Part shown: in pieces, positions 1 through 6,500 of the stretch
Position numbering within the stretch: position 1 is the first letter of the stretch
Layout of the letters: each line of letters opens with the position of its first letter
DNA from: Deltaproteobacteria bacterium
GTDB lineage: Bacteria; Desulfobacterota; Binatia; UBA12015
DNA: 8,609 nucleotides
Direction: 5' to 3'
NCBI GenBank assembly: GCA_003447545.1
Contig: DLYX01000475.1
Coordinates: forward strand, 12,202 to 20,810
Made by a program: the position numbers and the translations under genes
The notes under the pieces: model-generated
What the model was told of the DNA's origin: nothing
Seen by the model: only the letters and a program-made list of their open reading frames with translations
The model's database searches: none

Positions 1-169
1 CCACCTCGGCTGCCGGCCCTTCCGAGCCGGCATCATCGCCGGCAAGCGAAACACCCACGTCGTTGACGACAACCGACGCGCCCTGGCGGGCCAGTTCGAG
101 AGCATGCGCGCGACCCAAGCCACGCGCAGCACCAGTGACAATTGCGACTCTTCCGTCGAGAATTCCCAT
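1..169 (-). CDS. Short-chain dehydrogenase/reductase, N-terminal part (cut by left window edge)
   Basis: Only the first 56 residues are inside the window. They begin [19 protein letters not shown], which contains the Rossmann glycine motif TGxxxGxG (TGAARGLG, residues 12-19) that binds the NAD(P) pyrophosphate. An Asn-Asp pair (VVVNDVGV) follows at the end of the second strand, where cofactor choice is made. The '[11 protein letters not shown]' and 'VNDVGV' pattern is typical of SDRs related to the dehydrogenase part of peroxisomal multifunctional enzyme 2 and of SDRs in steroid clusters, which oxidise 3-hydroxyacyl-CoA or ring hydroxyl groups. The catalytic Ser-Tyr-Lys lies outside the window. 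The start is supported by AGGA seven bases upstream, overlapping the TAG stop of the thiolase gene; the intergenic gap is 9 bases. It is the last visible gene of the six-gene operon. The SDR family is certain; a 3-hydroxyacyl-CoA or IpdF-like role is inferred from context. Confidence 0.85.
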   Translation of the reverse strand, partial: MGILDGRVAIVTGAARGLGRAHALELARQGASVVVNDVGVSLAGDDAGSEGPAAEV

Positions 170-178
170 AGCTTTATC

Positions 179-1330
179 CTAACCGAGCCTTTCGATGATG
201 GTGACGTTGGCCTGACCACCGCCCTCACACATGGTCTGCAGACCATAGCGCCCACCCGTGCGCTCGAGTTCATGGAGCAAGGTGGTCATCAGGCGAGCCC
301 CGGTGGCCCCCAGGGGGTGACCAAGAGCAATGGCGCCTCCGTTGACGTTTACCTTGTCATGGTCAACGTCCAGTTCCTTCTCCCAAGCCATGACGACAGG
401 GGCGAAAGCTTCGTTGATCTCGACAAGATCGATATCGTTCATCGACAGGCCTGTTTTCTCGAGAGCATAGCGCGTCGCCGGCATTGGAGCGGTCAACATC
501 CAGACCGGATCAGCGGCGCGAACACTGAGGTGATGGATCCGCGCGCGCGGTTTGAGGCCATGCTCCTTCAATGCACTCTCCGACACGATCAACATCGCGG
601 AAGCGGCATCGGCAATCTGGCTCGAAACGCCCGCGGTTACCCGACCGCCCTCTTCCAGCGTCCGGAGTCTGGCCATTTTCTCGAGGCTCGATTGACGCGG
701 AGTCTCATCTTTTTCGAAAGTACCGAAGGGCACGATCTCGCGCTCGAAGCGGCCTTCCTCGATCGCACGCAAAGCCCTGTTGTTGGACTCCAGACCAAAG
801 ACTTCCATCTCTTCACGTGAGCAATCCCACTTCTCGGCGATCATCTCGGCCGAACGAAACTGGGATACCTCCTGATTGCCGTAACGACGCTGCCAACCGG
901 GCGAGGTGCGAAACGGGTCGGGAAAACCGAGCAGAGACCCGGCGAGCATCGCAGACGAAATCGGGATCTGGTTCATCTGCTGAACCCCGCCTGCGACCAC
1001 AACGTCCATGGTCCCGCTCATCACGGCCTGCGCTGCGAAATGCACCGCCTGCTGCGAGGAGCCGCACTGTCGGTCGATGGTCGTCCCGGGGACCTCCTCG
1101 GGGAGACCCGCTACCAACCAGCAGGAACGCGCAATATCACCCGCCTGGCCACCGATGGTATCGACACATCCATAAACGACGTCCTCGACCACCGCCGGGT
1201 CGATATCCGTCCGCTCGAAGAGCGCTTGCAGAGGGTGAGCGCCAAGATCCGCAGGATGAATGCCACTGAGGGAGCCCTTCTTTTTCCCAACCGGCGTTCG
1301 GATGGCGTCAACAATATATGCTTCAGGCAT
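179..1330 (-). CDS. fadA6: FadA6-like thiolase of steroid ring C/D degradation
   Basis: This is a full-length thiolase of 383 residues, the usual size for degradative thiolases. Counting from [12 protein letters not shown], the nucleophile is Cys89 ([10 protein letters not shown]), NEAF is at 306-309, the GHPLGATG histidine is His338 and the second catalytic cysteine is Cys368 (MCEGGG). The stretches [35 protein letters not shown] and [17 protein letters not shown] match my memory of mycobacterial FadA6 better than the side-chain thiolase FadA5. FadA6 thiolyses the dioxo-diacyl-CoA left after IpdAB opens ring C (MeDODA-CoA), releasing acetyl-CoA and MOODA-CoA. Start: an in-frame ATG lies 6 bases upstream (1336), but AGGAG is only 2 bases from that ATG and 8 from the one chosen. 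The TAG stop of the preceding gene overlaps this ribosome binding site. One small oddity is that the usual SDGA motif reads ADAA (D241, A242). Thiolase is near certain; the FadA6 subtype is likely. Confidence 0.85.
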   Translation of the reverse strand: MPEAYIVDAIRTPVGKKKGSLSGIHPADLGAHPLQALFERTDIDPAVVEDVVYGCVDTIGGQAGDIARSCWLVAGLPEEVPGTTIDRQCGSSQQAVHFAAQAVMSGTMDVVVAGGVQQMNQIPISSAMLAGSLLGFPDPFRTSPGWQRRYGNQEVSQFRSAEMIAEKWDCSREEMEVFGLESNNRALRAIEEGRFEREIVPFGTFEKDETPRQSSLEKMARLRTLEEGGRVTAGVSSQIADAASAMLIVSESALKEHGLKPRARIHHLSVRAADPVWMLTAPMPATRYALEKTGLSMNDIDLVEINEAFAPVVMAWEKELDVDHDKVNVNGGAIALGHPLGATGARLMTTLLHELERTGGRYGLQTMCEGGGQANVTIIERLG

Positions 1331-1338
1331 TTTCATCT

Positions 1339-1343
1339 CTCCT
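1339..1343 (-). promoter_or_regulatory. Ribosome binding site that sets the fadA6-like start
   Basis: On the minus strand the sequence reads TAGGAGAGATGAAAATG. AGGAG is 2 bases from the first ATG (1336) and 8 bases from the second (1330), so the second is the better start. The TAG is the stop codon of the upstream Ltp-like gene. Confidence 0.6.
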
Positions 1344-2532
1344 AGGCGCTGACGACCACGGACGAGCCATGGCCGAACAATCCTTGATTCGCAGTGACAC
1401 CGGCCCGAGCACCCTCGACCTGCCGACCCCCTGCCTGTCCACGAATCTGCCAGGTCAGCTCACAAACCTGCGCAATCGCTTGAGCGGGAATCGCTTCCCC
1501 GAACGAACCGAGACCACCGCTGGGGTTGACCGGACAACGGCCTCCGATCGTTGTTTCGCCGTCGCGGAGGATCTTCTCGGCTTCGCCCTCTCCACAAAGT
1601 CCGATATTTTCATACCAGTCGAGTTCCAGAGCCGTCGAAAGATCGTAGACCTCGGCGAGGTCCATCTCGTCTGGCCCCAAACCCGAATCTTCATAGGCGC
1701 GTTTGGCGATCGAATCGCGAAAGGGCGTTGCCGGCACGGGTACCGCCGCGGAGGAGTCGGTGGCAAAGTTCGGCATCTCGATCACGTCATTGGGATAACG
1801 CGGCGTCACCGTCGAAACACCACGAATCCGCACCGGATCAATCGCATGCTTGCGCGCAAATTCCATACTCGAAAGAACCATCGAGGCGCCCCCATCACTG
1901 GTCGCGCAGATATCCAGAAGGCGCAGTGGGTCCGACACCATCTTGGACTTCATCACATCTTCGATCGCGACTTCCTTCCGGTAGCGAGCGTAGGGGTTGT
2001 GCACGCCAGCAGCCGCATTCTTCACCTTCACCCGAGCAAAATCTTCTTGCGTCGCGCCGTAAAGATCCATGCGCCGACGTGCGTAAAGCCCGAAGTAGAT
2101 CGGGTTGGTGGCACCCACGAGGTGAAACCGGAGCCAATCCGGATCATTGCTGGTCGCGTTTCCGGTAGGAGCAAAAAACCCCTTGGGCGCGGCATCGGCA
2201 CCGACGACCAGCGCAACATCGATCATCCCCGCAAGAATTTGCGCACGTGCGGTCTGGATCGCCTGAGTACCGGAAGCACAGGCCCCGTAGGAGCTCGCAA
2301 CGGGAATTCCTGTCCAACCCAAAGCCTGACTGAACGCAGACCCGGACACAAAACCCGGATACCCGTTCCTGATGGTCTCGCCACCGCAGACCAATTGAAT
2401 ATCGCGCCAGCCCAGATCAGCGTCCGCAAGAGCTGCGTTGGCTGCTTCGATTCCGTATTCCGTAAAGTTGCGTCCCCATTTACCCCAGGGGTGCATGCCG
2501 ACGCCGAGAATTGCGATGTCTTCTTTCGCCAT
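1342..2532 (-). CDS. Thiolase-like lipid-transfer protein (Ltp family), probable steroid-CoA aldolase
   Basis: The 396-residue protein has the thiolase fold of the SCP-x/Ltp group. A cysteine remains at the nucleophile position (Cys85, YGACASGTQA), and TSDGGAS is at 211-217. The other catalytic motifs differ from true thiolases: NEAF is replaced by EVYDLST (294-300), the GHP histidine by glutamate (FGEAIPAQ, Glu346), and the C-terminal CxG cysteine is absent (ANQGLFGHGSS, 381-390). Loss of these residues is characteristic of Ltp proteins that act as retro-aldolases, such as Ltp2 and its relatives, which release propionyl-CoA from 17-hydroxy steroid side chains and need a DUF35 partner. Tyr296 of the VYD motif is a candidate catalytic tyrosine by analogy with Ltp2. 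A DUF35 gene lies immediately upstream, 12 bases away, with its TGA overlapping this gene's AGGAG (8 bases from the ATG). The fold is confident. The aldolase reaction and the exact substrate (C3 side chain, C24-branched sterol chain or a ring fragment) are inference. Confidence 0.82.
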   Translation of the reverse strand: MAKEDIAILGVGMHPWGKWGRNFTEYGIEAANAALADADLGWRDIQLVCGGETIRNGYPGFVSGSAFSQALGWTGIPVASSYGACASGTQAIQTARAQILAGMIDVALVVGADAAPKGFFAPTGNATSNDPDWLRFHLVGATNPIYFGLYARRRMDLYGATQEDFARVKVKNAAAGVHNPYARYRKEVAIEDVMKSKMVSDPLRLLDICATSDGGASMVLSSMEFARKHAIDPVRIRGVSTVTPRYPNDVIEMPNFATDSSAAVPVPATPFRDSIAKRAYEDSGLGPDEMDLAEVYDLSTALELDWYENIGLCGEGEAEKILRDGETTIGGRCPVNPSGGLGSFGEAIPAQAIAQVCELTWQIRGQAGGRQVEGARAGVTANQGLFGHGSSVVVSA

Positions 2533-2544
2533 GAGTTCGTCTCC

Positions 2545-2982
2545 TCAGGCCCCGACGGGCTTCCATTTCCAAACGAGATATTCGTTATCGTCATCCTCGT
2601 AGAGGACGTCCAACGCGAGTTCCATCTCCATGCCGACCTTGAGCTTTTCGATCTCCGTCTCGGCAACACATTGCCCGAGGACCACCATCTTCTCTTCGTC
2701 GAGCTGCACCGCCGCAACGATGTAGGGCACAAAAGGGTCCGGCGCCATATAGGGCTTCGGCGGTGGATAACAATTATTGGTGTAGGACCAGAGAGTTCCC
2801 TTGCGACCGAACGGAACCTCGTCGAGCTCCTTGCTCTGGCAGTCCGGGTTCCGACAGAAAAAGGTCTCCTTCGGAAAGAAGTAGCTCTGGCATTGGCGGC
2901 ATTGGCTGCCAATCAGGTTGATGGCTTCCCCGTCCGCAACAAACCATCCTTCGACGGCAGGGACTCGATTCTTTCCACTCAT
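2545..2982 (-). CDS. DUF35 zinc-ribbon/OB-fold protein, partner of the Ltp-like enzyme
   Basis: The 145-residue protein has the two-part DUF35 layout. A rubredoxin-like zinc ribbon has Cys28, Cys31, Cys43 and Cys48 (CRQC, then CRNPDC), and an OB-fold follows (about residues 55-145; GTLWSYTNN, PYIVAAVQLDE, VGMEMELALDVLYED). DUF35 proteins bind next to thiolase-like Ltp enzymes and make them active; in ChsH2 the domain is fused behind a MaoC hydratase and pairs with Ltp2. Here it stands alone with no MaoC part. The neighbouring Ltp-like gene starts 12 bases downstream, which fits a two-protein complex. The start is the second of two nearby ATGs: AAGGAGG is 8 bases from it but only 2 bases from the upstream ATG at 2988. 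The gap to the preceding acyl-CoA dehydrogenase stop is 14 bases. DUF35 is confident; partnership is inferred from gene order and family knowledge. Confidence 0.88.
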   Translation of the reverse strand: MSGKNRVPAVEGWFVADGEAINLIGSQCRQCQSYFFPKETFFCRNPDCQSKELDEVPFGRKGTLWSYTNNCYPPPKPYMAPDPFVPYIVAAVQLDEEKMVVLGQCVAETEIEKLKVGMEMELALDVLYEDDDNEYLVWKWKPVGA

Positions 2983-2990
2983 GACCATGA

Positions 2991-2997
2991 CCTCCTT
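2991..2997 (-). promoter_or_regulatory. Strong ribosome binding site deciding the DUF35 start
   Basis: The minus strand reads TTGAAGGAGGTCATGGTCATG. The near-perfect AAGGAGG is 2 bases from the first ATG and 8 bases from the second, so translation most likely begins at 2982 (MSGKNR). The TGA embedded just before it is the stop of the upstream acyl-CoA dehydrogenase gene. Confidence 0.7.
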
Positions 2998-4058
2998 CAA
3001 ACTTCCGAGTCGAAACCGAAACTCGGCAGAGACGCTCCCGCACCAAACAGAGCCGCACCGATTCGACGACGGTGCCAGGCGCGGGTTCCATACGAGGCCT
3101 CCAGTGCCCAAACTCGCTTCATCCAGATGTGCAGATGCACTTCCCAGGTATAACCGATCCCGCCATGCACCTGCAGGGCAACACGCGCGGCCTCCAAAGC
3201 CGCATCGCTGGCGAGCAGCTTGGCTTGAGAGACATCGGTGGCCCGCGTCGCTGTTCCATGCGCGACCGACCAGGCCGCGCGTGCCAGCGGAGCTCGTGCA
3301 AATTCAATCGCTACCTGCACGCTCGCGAGCATATGCTTCACCGCTTGAAAGGAACCAATCGCGACGCCGAATTGCTGACGATCCTTCGCATAATCTACCG
3401 CGATATCCACCAACTGCTGCGCCGCACCAACCAACTGCGCCGAAAGGCCCAAAGCAGCCCGGTCCAGTGTCGTGGCCAACAGCGCCCGCCCTTTCTCGCC
3501 TGCCAGAACGCAGGTGGTGGCGCTCGGTTCCCATTCTACCGTAAAGAGCTTTCGGGAGGGGTCGGTTGCCGGTTGGGCCGTCAGGGTGATTTGATCCTTT
3601 TCGACGGCATGAATCTCGTCATCCCCGTGCTGCAGGAAGAGCAGGTCCGCAATATGCGCATCCGCGATTACCGGATTGATCAACAGACCGACTGTGGCTA
3701 TCGCCTCGCCCGATACCAATCGAGCCATCCATTTTTCTTGCAGAGGCGCATTCCCGCAATCGCGTAACAGCGGCACCGCCAAGGCGGCTGTCTCGAGGAT
3801 CGGTTCTGCCAGCGCGACTCGCCCTGTTTCTTCGAGAGGCAGTACCAATTCCATCTCGCTCAGCCCAAGCCCACCATCGACCTCGGGCGCCAGCATTCCG
3901 GGAATCCCCATTTCAGCCAGCTTCGCCCACAATTGAGGCGATCGTGCCGTCTCGGTTTCCCAGGAAGCGCGAATCGTTTCGGGAGTGCATTCCTGTGCCA
4001 GGAAGGCGCCAATGCTCTCCTGAAAACTTCTTTGGTCTTCGCTGTAAAGAAAATTCAT
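2997..4058 (-). CDS. Acyl-CoA dehydrogenase subunit B (cofactor-binding, no catalytic base seen)
   Basis: The 353-residue protein has the acyl-CoA dehydrogenase fold: an N-terminal helical domain (about 1-110), a poorly conserved middle domain and a C-terminal helical domain. The C-terminal half keeps the FAD-contacting motifs DRQQFG (226-231, with Arg227), SFQAVKHMLA (236-245) and QVHGGIGYTWE (296-306). The middle domain lacks the usual EPxAGSD flavin motif. No glutamate is visible at either known catalytic-base position: the helix G region reads ALGLSAQLVG, and no YEGT occurs at the end. This is the pattern of the non-catalytic partner in heteromeric steroid acyl-CoA dehydrogenases (ChsE1-E2, ChsE4-E5 type). 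Its ATG overlaps the stop codon of subunit A as ATGA, consistent with coupled, roughly equal synthesis, and GAGG lies 8 bases upstream. An in-frame extension to 4169 was rejected because MNFLYSEDQRSF is a normal N-terminus for the family. Confidence 0.87.
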   Translation of the reverse strand: MNFLYSEDQRSFQESIGAFLAQECTPETIRASWETETARSPQLWAKLAEMGIPGMLAPEVDGGLGLSEMELVLPLEETGRVALAEPILETAALAVPLLRDCGNAPLQEKWMARLVSGEAIATVGLLINPVIADAHIADLLFLQHGDDEIHAVEKDQITLTAQPATDPSRKLFTVEWEPSATTCVLAGEKGRALLATTLDRAALGLSAQLVGAAQQLVDIAVDYAKDRQQFGVAIGSFQAVKHMLASVQVAIEFARAPLARAAWSVAHGTATRATDVSQAKLLASDAALEAARVALQVHGGIGYTWEVHLHIWMKRVWALEASYGTRAWHRRRIGAALFGAGASLPSFGFDSEV

Positions 4059-5221
4059 TTCCCGGCCCTCGGTAATCCCAGCAAGCGCTCGGCGATTACA
4101 TTCCGCTGGATCTCGTTGGTTCCAGCGTAGATGGGTCCGGCCAACGAAAAATAAAATCCATCCAACCACCCGCCGACATCACCCGCCTCGGATGCGACCG
4201 GAAGCAGCTCGGCCCTTGCCGCCAGAATAGCCAGAGCGGTTTCGTGCATTTCCACATCCAGCTCCGACCAGAAAATCTTGTTCAGACTCGCCTCGGCACC
4301 AATTTTACCACCATCTTCAATCAAGGAAGCGGTTCGGTAGGTATTGACGCAATAGGCCTCCGCGCGAGTCCAGGCATCGATAACCTTGTCCTGCACCGAC
4401 GGGTCTACCTCGTCTGCGTGCGCTCGATAGAGGTGCACCAATCGTTTGGCAGTCGCCTGAAAGCGCGCCGGGCTTCGCAGCATCAGTCCGCGTTCGAATC
4501 CGGCCGTTGCCATGGCAACACCCCAACCGCCCCCCAACTCGCCAAGTTGGTTCCACAGGGGTACCCGAACCTCATCGAAAAAGATCTCGGCAAACCCCGT
4601 CTCGCCATCGAGCTGCGCGATCGGTCGGACGGTGATTCCCTCGGCGTCGAGCGGGAAGAGGATGAAGGTCAAGCCCTTGTGCCTCGACGAATCCGGATCT
4701 GTACGAAAGATCCCGAAACCCCAATCCGCGAAAGCGGCACGCGTCGACCACGTCTTTTGACCGTTGAGTACAAATTCGTCGCCGTCGATACGTCCGGTCG
4801 ATCGGATCGCGGCCATATCGCTTCCGGCACCAGGTTCGGACCATGCTTGCGCCCAGATGTCCTCGCTCGCTGCCATGCTCGGCAGGAAGCGCGCCTTCTG
4901 CTCATCGGTCCCGTACTCCATCAGGGTCGGCCCAAGAAGGAAGATTCCATTCTGGTTGACCCGCAGAGGAGCCTCGGCACGCCAATATTCTTCTTCGAAG
5001 ATCAGCCATTCCAGAAGGTTTACGCCCAGCCCACCAAACTCCCGCGGCCAGGAAACCATCGCGTATCCACCCGCGTTCAGCTTTTGTTCCCAGGCGCGAT
5101 GCGCCTCGAAGCCTTCGCGGCGGTCAAAGGTAGGCAGTCGTTCGGTGGGCACGTTCGCTTCCAGCCACGTGCGCACTTCACGACGAAAGTTCTGTTCTTT
5201 CTCCGTGTAGACGAGATCCAT
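4055..5221 (-). CDS. Acyl-CoA dehydrogenase subunit A (catalytic subunit of heteromer)
   Basis: The 388-residue acyl-CoA dehydrogenase begins MDLVYTEKEQNFRREV. The middle domain carries the flavin/substrate motif WSEPGAGSDMA (127-137) and NGQKTWST (153-160); FFDEVRVP (214-221) is also typical. The C-terminus has the signature YAGTNEIQRNVIAERLLG (365-382), where the medium-chain-type catalytic glutamate would sit but is Ala366. The likely base is therefore Glu243 (GFERGLML), the helix G position used by long-chain, isovaleryl and steroid dehydrogenases. The motifs RxxFG and QxxGG, which bind FAD across the subunit interface, are missing here but present in the next gene's product. The two should form an alpha2-beta2 enzyme that introduces an alpha-beta double bond into a steroid or steroid-fragment CoA ester. 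It is the first gene of the operon, with a weak GAGAG 5 bases before the ATG. The substrate is not determinable; ring fragments are as likely as the side chain. Confidence 0.87.
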   Translation of the reverse strand: MDLVYTEKEQNFRREVRTWLEANVPTERLPTFDRREGFEAHRAWEQKLNAGGYAMVSWPREFGGLGVNLLEWLIFEEEYWRAEAPLRVNQNGIFLLGPTLMEYGTDEQKARFLPSMAASEDIWAQAWSEPGAGSDMAAIRSTGRIDGDEFVLNGQKTWSTRAAFADWGFGIFRTDPDSSRHKGLTFILFPLDAEGITVRPIAQLDGETGFAEIFFDEVRVPLWNQLGELGGGWGVAMATAGFERGLMLRSPARFQATAKRLVHLYRAHADEVDPSVQDKVIDAWTRAEAYCVNTYRTASLIEDGGKIGAEASLNKIFWSELDVEMHETALAILAARAELLPVASEAGDVGGWLDGFYFSLAGPIYAGTNEIQRNVIAERLLGLPRAGK

Positions 5222-5245
5222 GATTGCTCTCTGCTTTCGAGACCC

Positions 5246-5260
5246 GGTGCGACCAGCACC
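5246..5260. repeat. Inverted repeat GGTGC-5-GCACC in the operon leader
   Basis: GGTGC and GCACC are perfectly complementary around the 5-base loop GACCA. The repeat lies 25 bases upstream of the subunit A start, so it could form a short GC-rich hairpin in the operon's leader RNA or be a protein-binding half-site pair. No run of T follows, so it does not look like a terminator. Confidence 0.35.
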
Positions 5261-5316
5261 CGAGGCCCCTTGTGATGAGATGCCCGAGCGGACACCCTCC
5301 TGTTTTCGTAACAATG

Positions 5317-5329
5317 CGGCTTCGAGCCG
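5317..5329. repeat. Inverted repeat CGGCT-TCG-AGCCG
   Basis: A perfect 5-base inverted repeat around TCG lies mid-way between the divergent genes, about 95 bases before the minus-strand start. It could be an operator or a chance palindrome in GC-rich DNA. Confidence 0.3.
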
Positions 5330-5374
5330 TAAAGAAGACTGGACACGCGTTCAGTCACTGGTTCCGAGAGCAAA

Positions 5375-5427
5375 TTCGCGCGAAAAGCCGAAAATTCCGG
5401 CTCGGATACAGCGCTCAATTCGGATAC
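5375..5427. promoter_or_regulatory. Cluster of palindromes and direct repeats before the secreted-protein gene
   Basis: Three elements are packed into 53 bases. The first is a perfect 10-base palindrome TTCGCGCGAA (5375-5384). The second is a 15-base inverted repeat GCCGAAAATTCCGGC (5387-5401) with one mismatched pair. The third is a 7-base direct repeat CGGATAC at 5403-5409 and 5421-5427, 18 bases apart. The cluster ends 11 bases before the ATG at 5439, so a protein bound there could control that gene. It is also close enough to affect the divergent operon. Which regulator binds is unknown. Confidence 0.4.
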
Positions 5428-5438
5428 TCTGTCGAGAG

Positions 5439-6500
5439 ATGCGGTTCTTCCTGAATTCCGTGCGCAGGCTTCTGGGCCTCAGCCTTTTGATTCTGCTCTT
5501 CCATGCGCCCGCTCCGGCTTCCGAGCGCGAGACCTCCCCGGATGAGTCACTCCTGCTGGTGCAAAAAACGATCGCCGAAGAGCAGTGGGCCATCACCTAC
5601 CGACTGCGCGACGGCTACGTCACAGGGAACGTCTTTCGGGAGGGAGAGGCGCCGGTATTTCTCGCGTGCCGACTTGAAGAACGTGCCGACGGACAAACCC
5701 GACACGATTGCTTCAGCACGGATGCCGCTGGCGAATGGATCTTTCTCGCAACCATCGACCTCCCCGAGAGCTTCTGGGCCGGGGAAGGTCAGAGGATCCC
5801 GGCAGGATCGAGCGATTTTTGTGGTGCCGGCACCGAGATCAACGGCGGTGTCTGCGCCGCGACCCCGACACCACCAGCGACCTGTGAAGCACCTCTCGAC
5901 GAATGTCTCGAATTGCTCGAGGCTTGTCGCGCCGACGTCCCGGAAATACCCGAATGCCGGGGCGCTGACTTCTGCGACCCCGCGACCACCCTCTGGAGCG
6001 GCACCACCTGCGTGGCGCCTGCCTGTCCGATATCCAGTGGCTCGGAATTCTGCGATCCTGCAACGTCAGTCTGGAACGGATCCGCCTGCGTTGCGGCGAC
6101 CCTGCCCCCTGCCGGGCCGACCTTCTGCGGATCCGGGACTGTCTGGAGTGAAAACACCTGCCTTCCCGAGAGAGAACATCCCGTATGCGAAGATGGATTT
6201 CTCTACGATACGCGCCAGGAGACCTGCGTGCCTGCACCCTGCGTCTGGCCCGCCCTCGGGCAGGATGTGAACCCCGACGGAATCTTCTTCGCCGGTGGAA
6301 GTCTTCCGGGAATATGGAACGCTCTCCACCAGGCGGGAGCCGGGCTCTCCGCCACCCATCTCGACCTCGCCAAACCCACGCTGCAAATCGTCAAGGACCT
6401 ATGTCTGGAGGTCGTCCGACTGCGTGACAGCAGCGATTGTTCGGACGGTTATTTCTGGCACCGTGAAATCTGTGTGTGCGAACATAAACGTCATTGCTGA
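5439..6500 (+). CDS. Secreted cysteine-rich repeat protein, function unknown
   Basis: I do not recognise this 353-residue protein as a named family. It begins with a clear signal peptide: Arg2, Arg9 and Arg10, then the hydrophobic run LLGLSLLILLF, then APAPAS, with probable cleavage after Ala27. The mature part has 23 cysteines and none lie in the signal peptide. Residues 30-120 form a small domain with two cysteines (77, 91). Residues 127-263 contain repeats of the form FC-x-x-x-T-x-x-W-x(4)-C spaced 25-26 residues apart. The C-terminal part (269-353) has few cysteines until a closing cluster ending ...CVCEHKRHC. Many cysteines and export suggest a disulfide-stabilised periplasmic or surface protein, perhaps binding carbohydrate or protein. 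The start was chosen because it opens directly into the signal peptide; the ribosome binding site is weak (GAGAG touching the ATG). It runs divergently from the steroid operon with no evident link to it. Confidence 0.75.
   Translation: MRFFLNSVRRLLGLSLLILLFHAPAPASERETSPDESLLLVQKTIAEEQWAITYRLRDGYVTGNVFREGEAPVFLACRLEERADGQTRHDCFSTDAAGEWIFLATIDLPESFWAGEGQRIPAGSSDFCGAGTEINGGVCAATPTPPATCEAPLDECLELLEACRADVPEIPECRGADFCDPATTLWSGTTCVAPACPISSGSEFCDPATSVWNGSACVAATLPPAGPTFCGSGTVWSENTCLPEREHPVCEDGFLYDTRQETCVPAPCVWPALGQDVNPDGIFFAGGSLPGIWNALHQAGAGLSATHLDLAKPTLQIVKDLCLEVVRLRDSSDCSDGYFWHREICVCEHKRHC
5817..6227 (+). repeat. Tandem cysteine repeats in the secreted protein, about 25-26 residues per unit
   Basis: Units start at Phe127 (FCGAGTEINGGVC), Phe178 (FCDPATTLWSGTTC), Phe204 (FCDPATSVWNGSAC), Phe229 (FCGSGTVWSENTC) and Val249 (VCEDGFLYDTRQETC). 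Spacings of 51, 26, 25 and 20 residues imply a degenerate unit in the first gap, where Cys149, Cys156, Cys163 and Cys173 fall. The units at 178 and 204 are the most alike at the DNA level, pointing to a recent internal duplication. Confidence 0.7.

Larger units (their letters stand above)
5222..5438. promoter_or_regulatory. Divergent intergenic region, probable promoters for both directions
   Basis: These 217 bases separate the minus-strand operon from the plus-strand secreted-protein gene, so at least two promoters are expected. I see no convincing sigma-70 -35/-10 pair in either direction. Several symmetric elements are visible and listed separately. I see no match to the KstR2-type motif (CAAG and CTTG half-sites) or the KstR-type motif of actinobacterial cholesterol regulons. 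A different regulator, or none acting here, is possible. Confidence 0.5.

Noticed and set aside
104..820. Open frame of 238 codons on the plus strand
   Set aside because: It lies opposite the thiolase and SDR genes, whose motifs are clear, and its translation shows no family signature.
1318..3153. Open frame of 611 codons on the plus strand
   Set aside because: It is antisense to three well-supported genes (Ltp-like, DUF35 and the end of dehydrogenase subunit B), has no recognisable domain, and such long antisense frames are common opposite GC-rich genes.
4059..4169. N-terminal extension of dehydrogenase subunit B by 37 residues
   Set aside because: The extension overlaps subunit A further and does not resemble acyl-CoA dehydrogenases; the ATGA-coupled start at 4058 with GAGG 8 bases upstream is far better.
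4244..5275. Open frame of 343 codons on the plus strand
   Set aside because: It is antisense to dehydrogenase subunit A and has no domain signature.
5222..5314. N-terminal extension of dehydrogenase subunit A by 31 residues
   Set aside because: The extra residues are low-complexity and unlike the family; MDLVYTEKEQ is a normal N-terminus.
5317..5329. tRNA T-arm-like sequence around GGCTTCGAGCC
   Set aside because: No acceptor, D or anticodon arms can be built around it; it is a simple inverted repeat.
5220..5438. Upstream extension of the secreted protein by 73 codons
   Set aside because: It would bury the signal peptide inside the protein and would fill the divergent promoter region.
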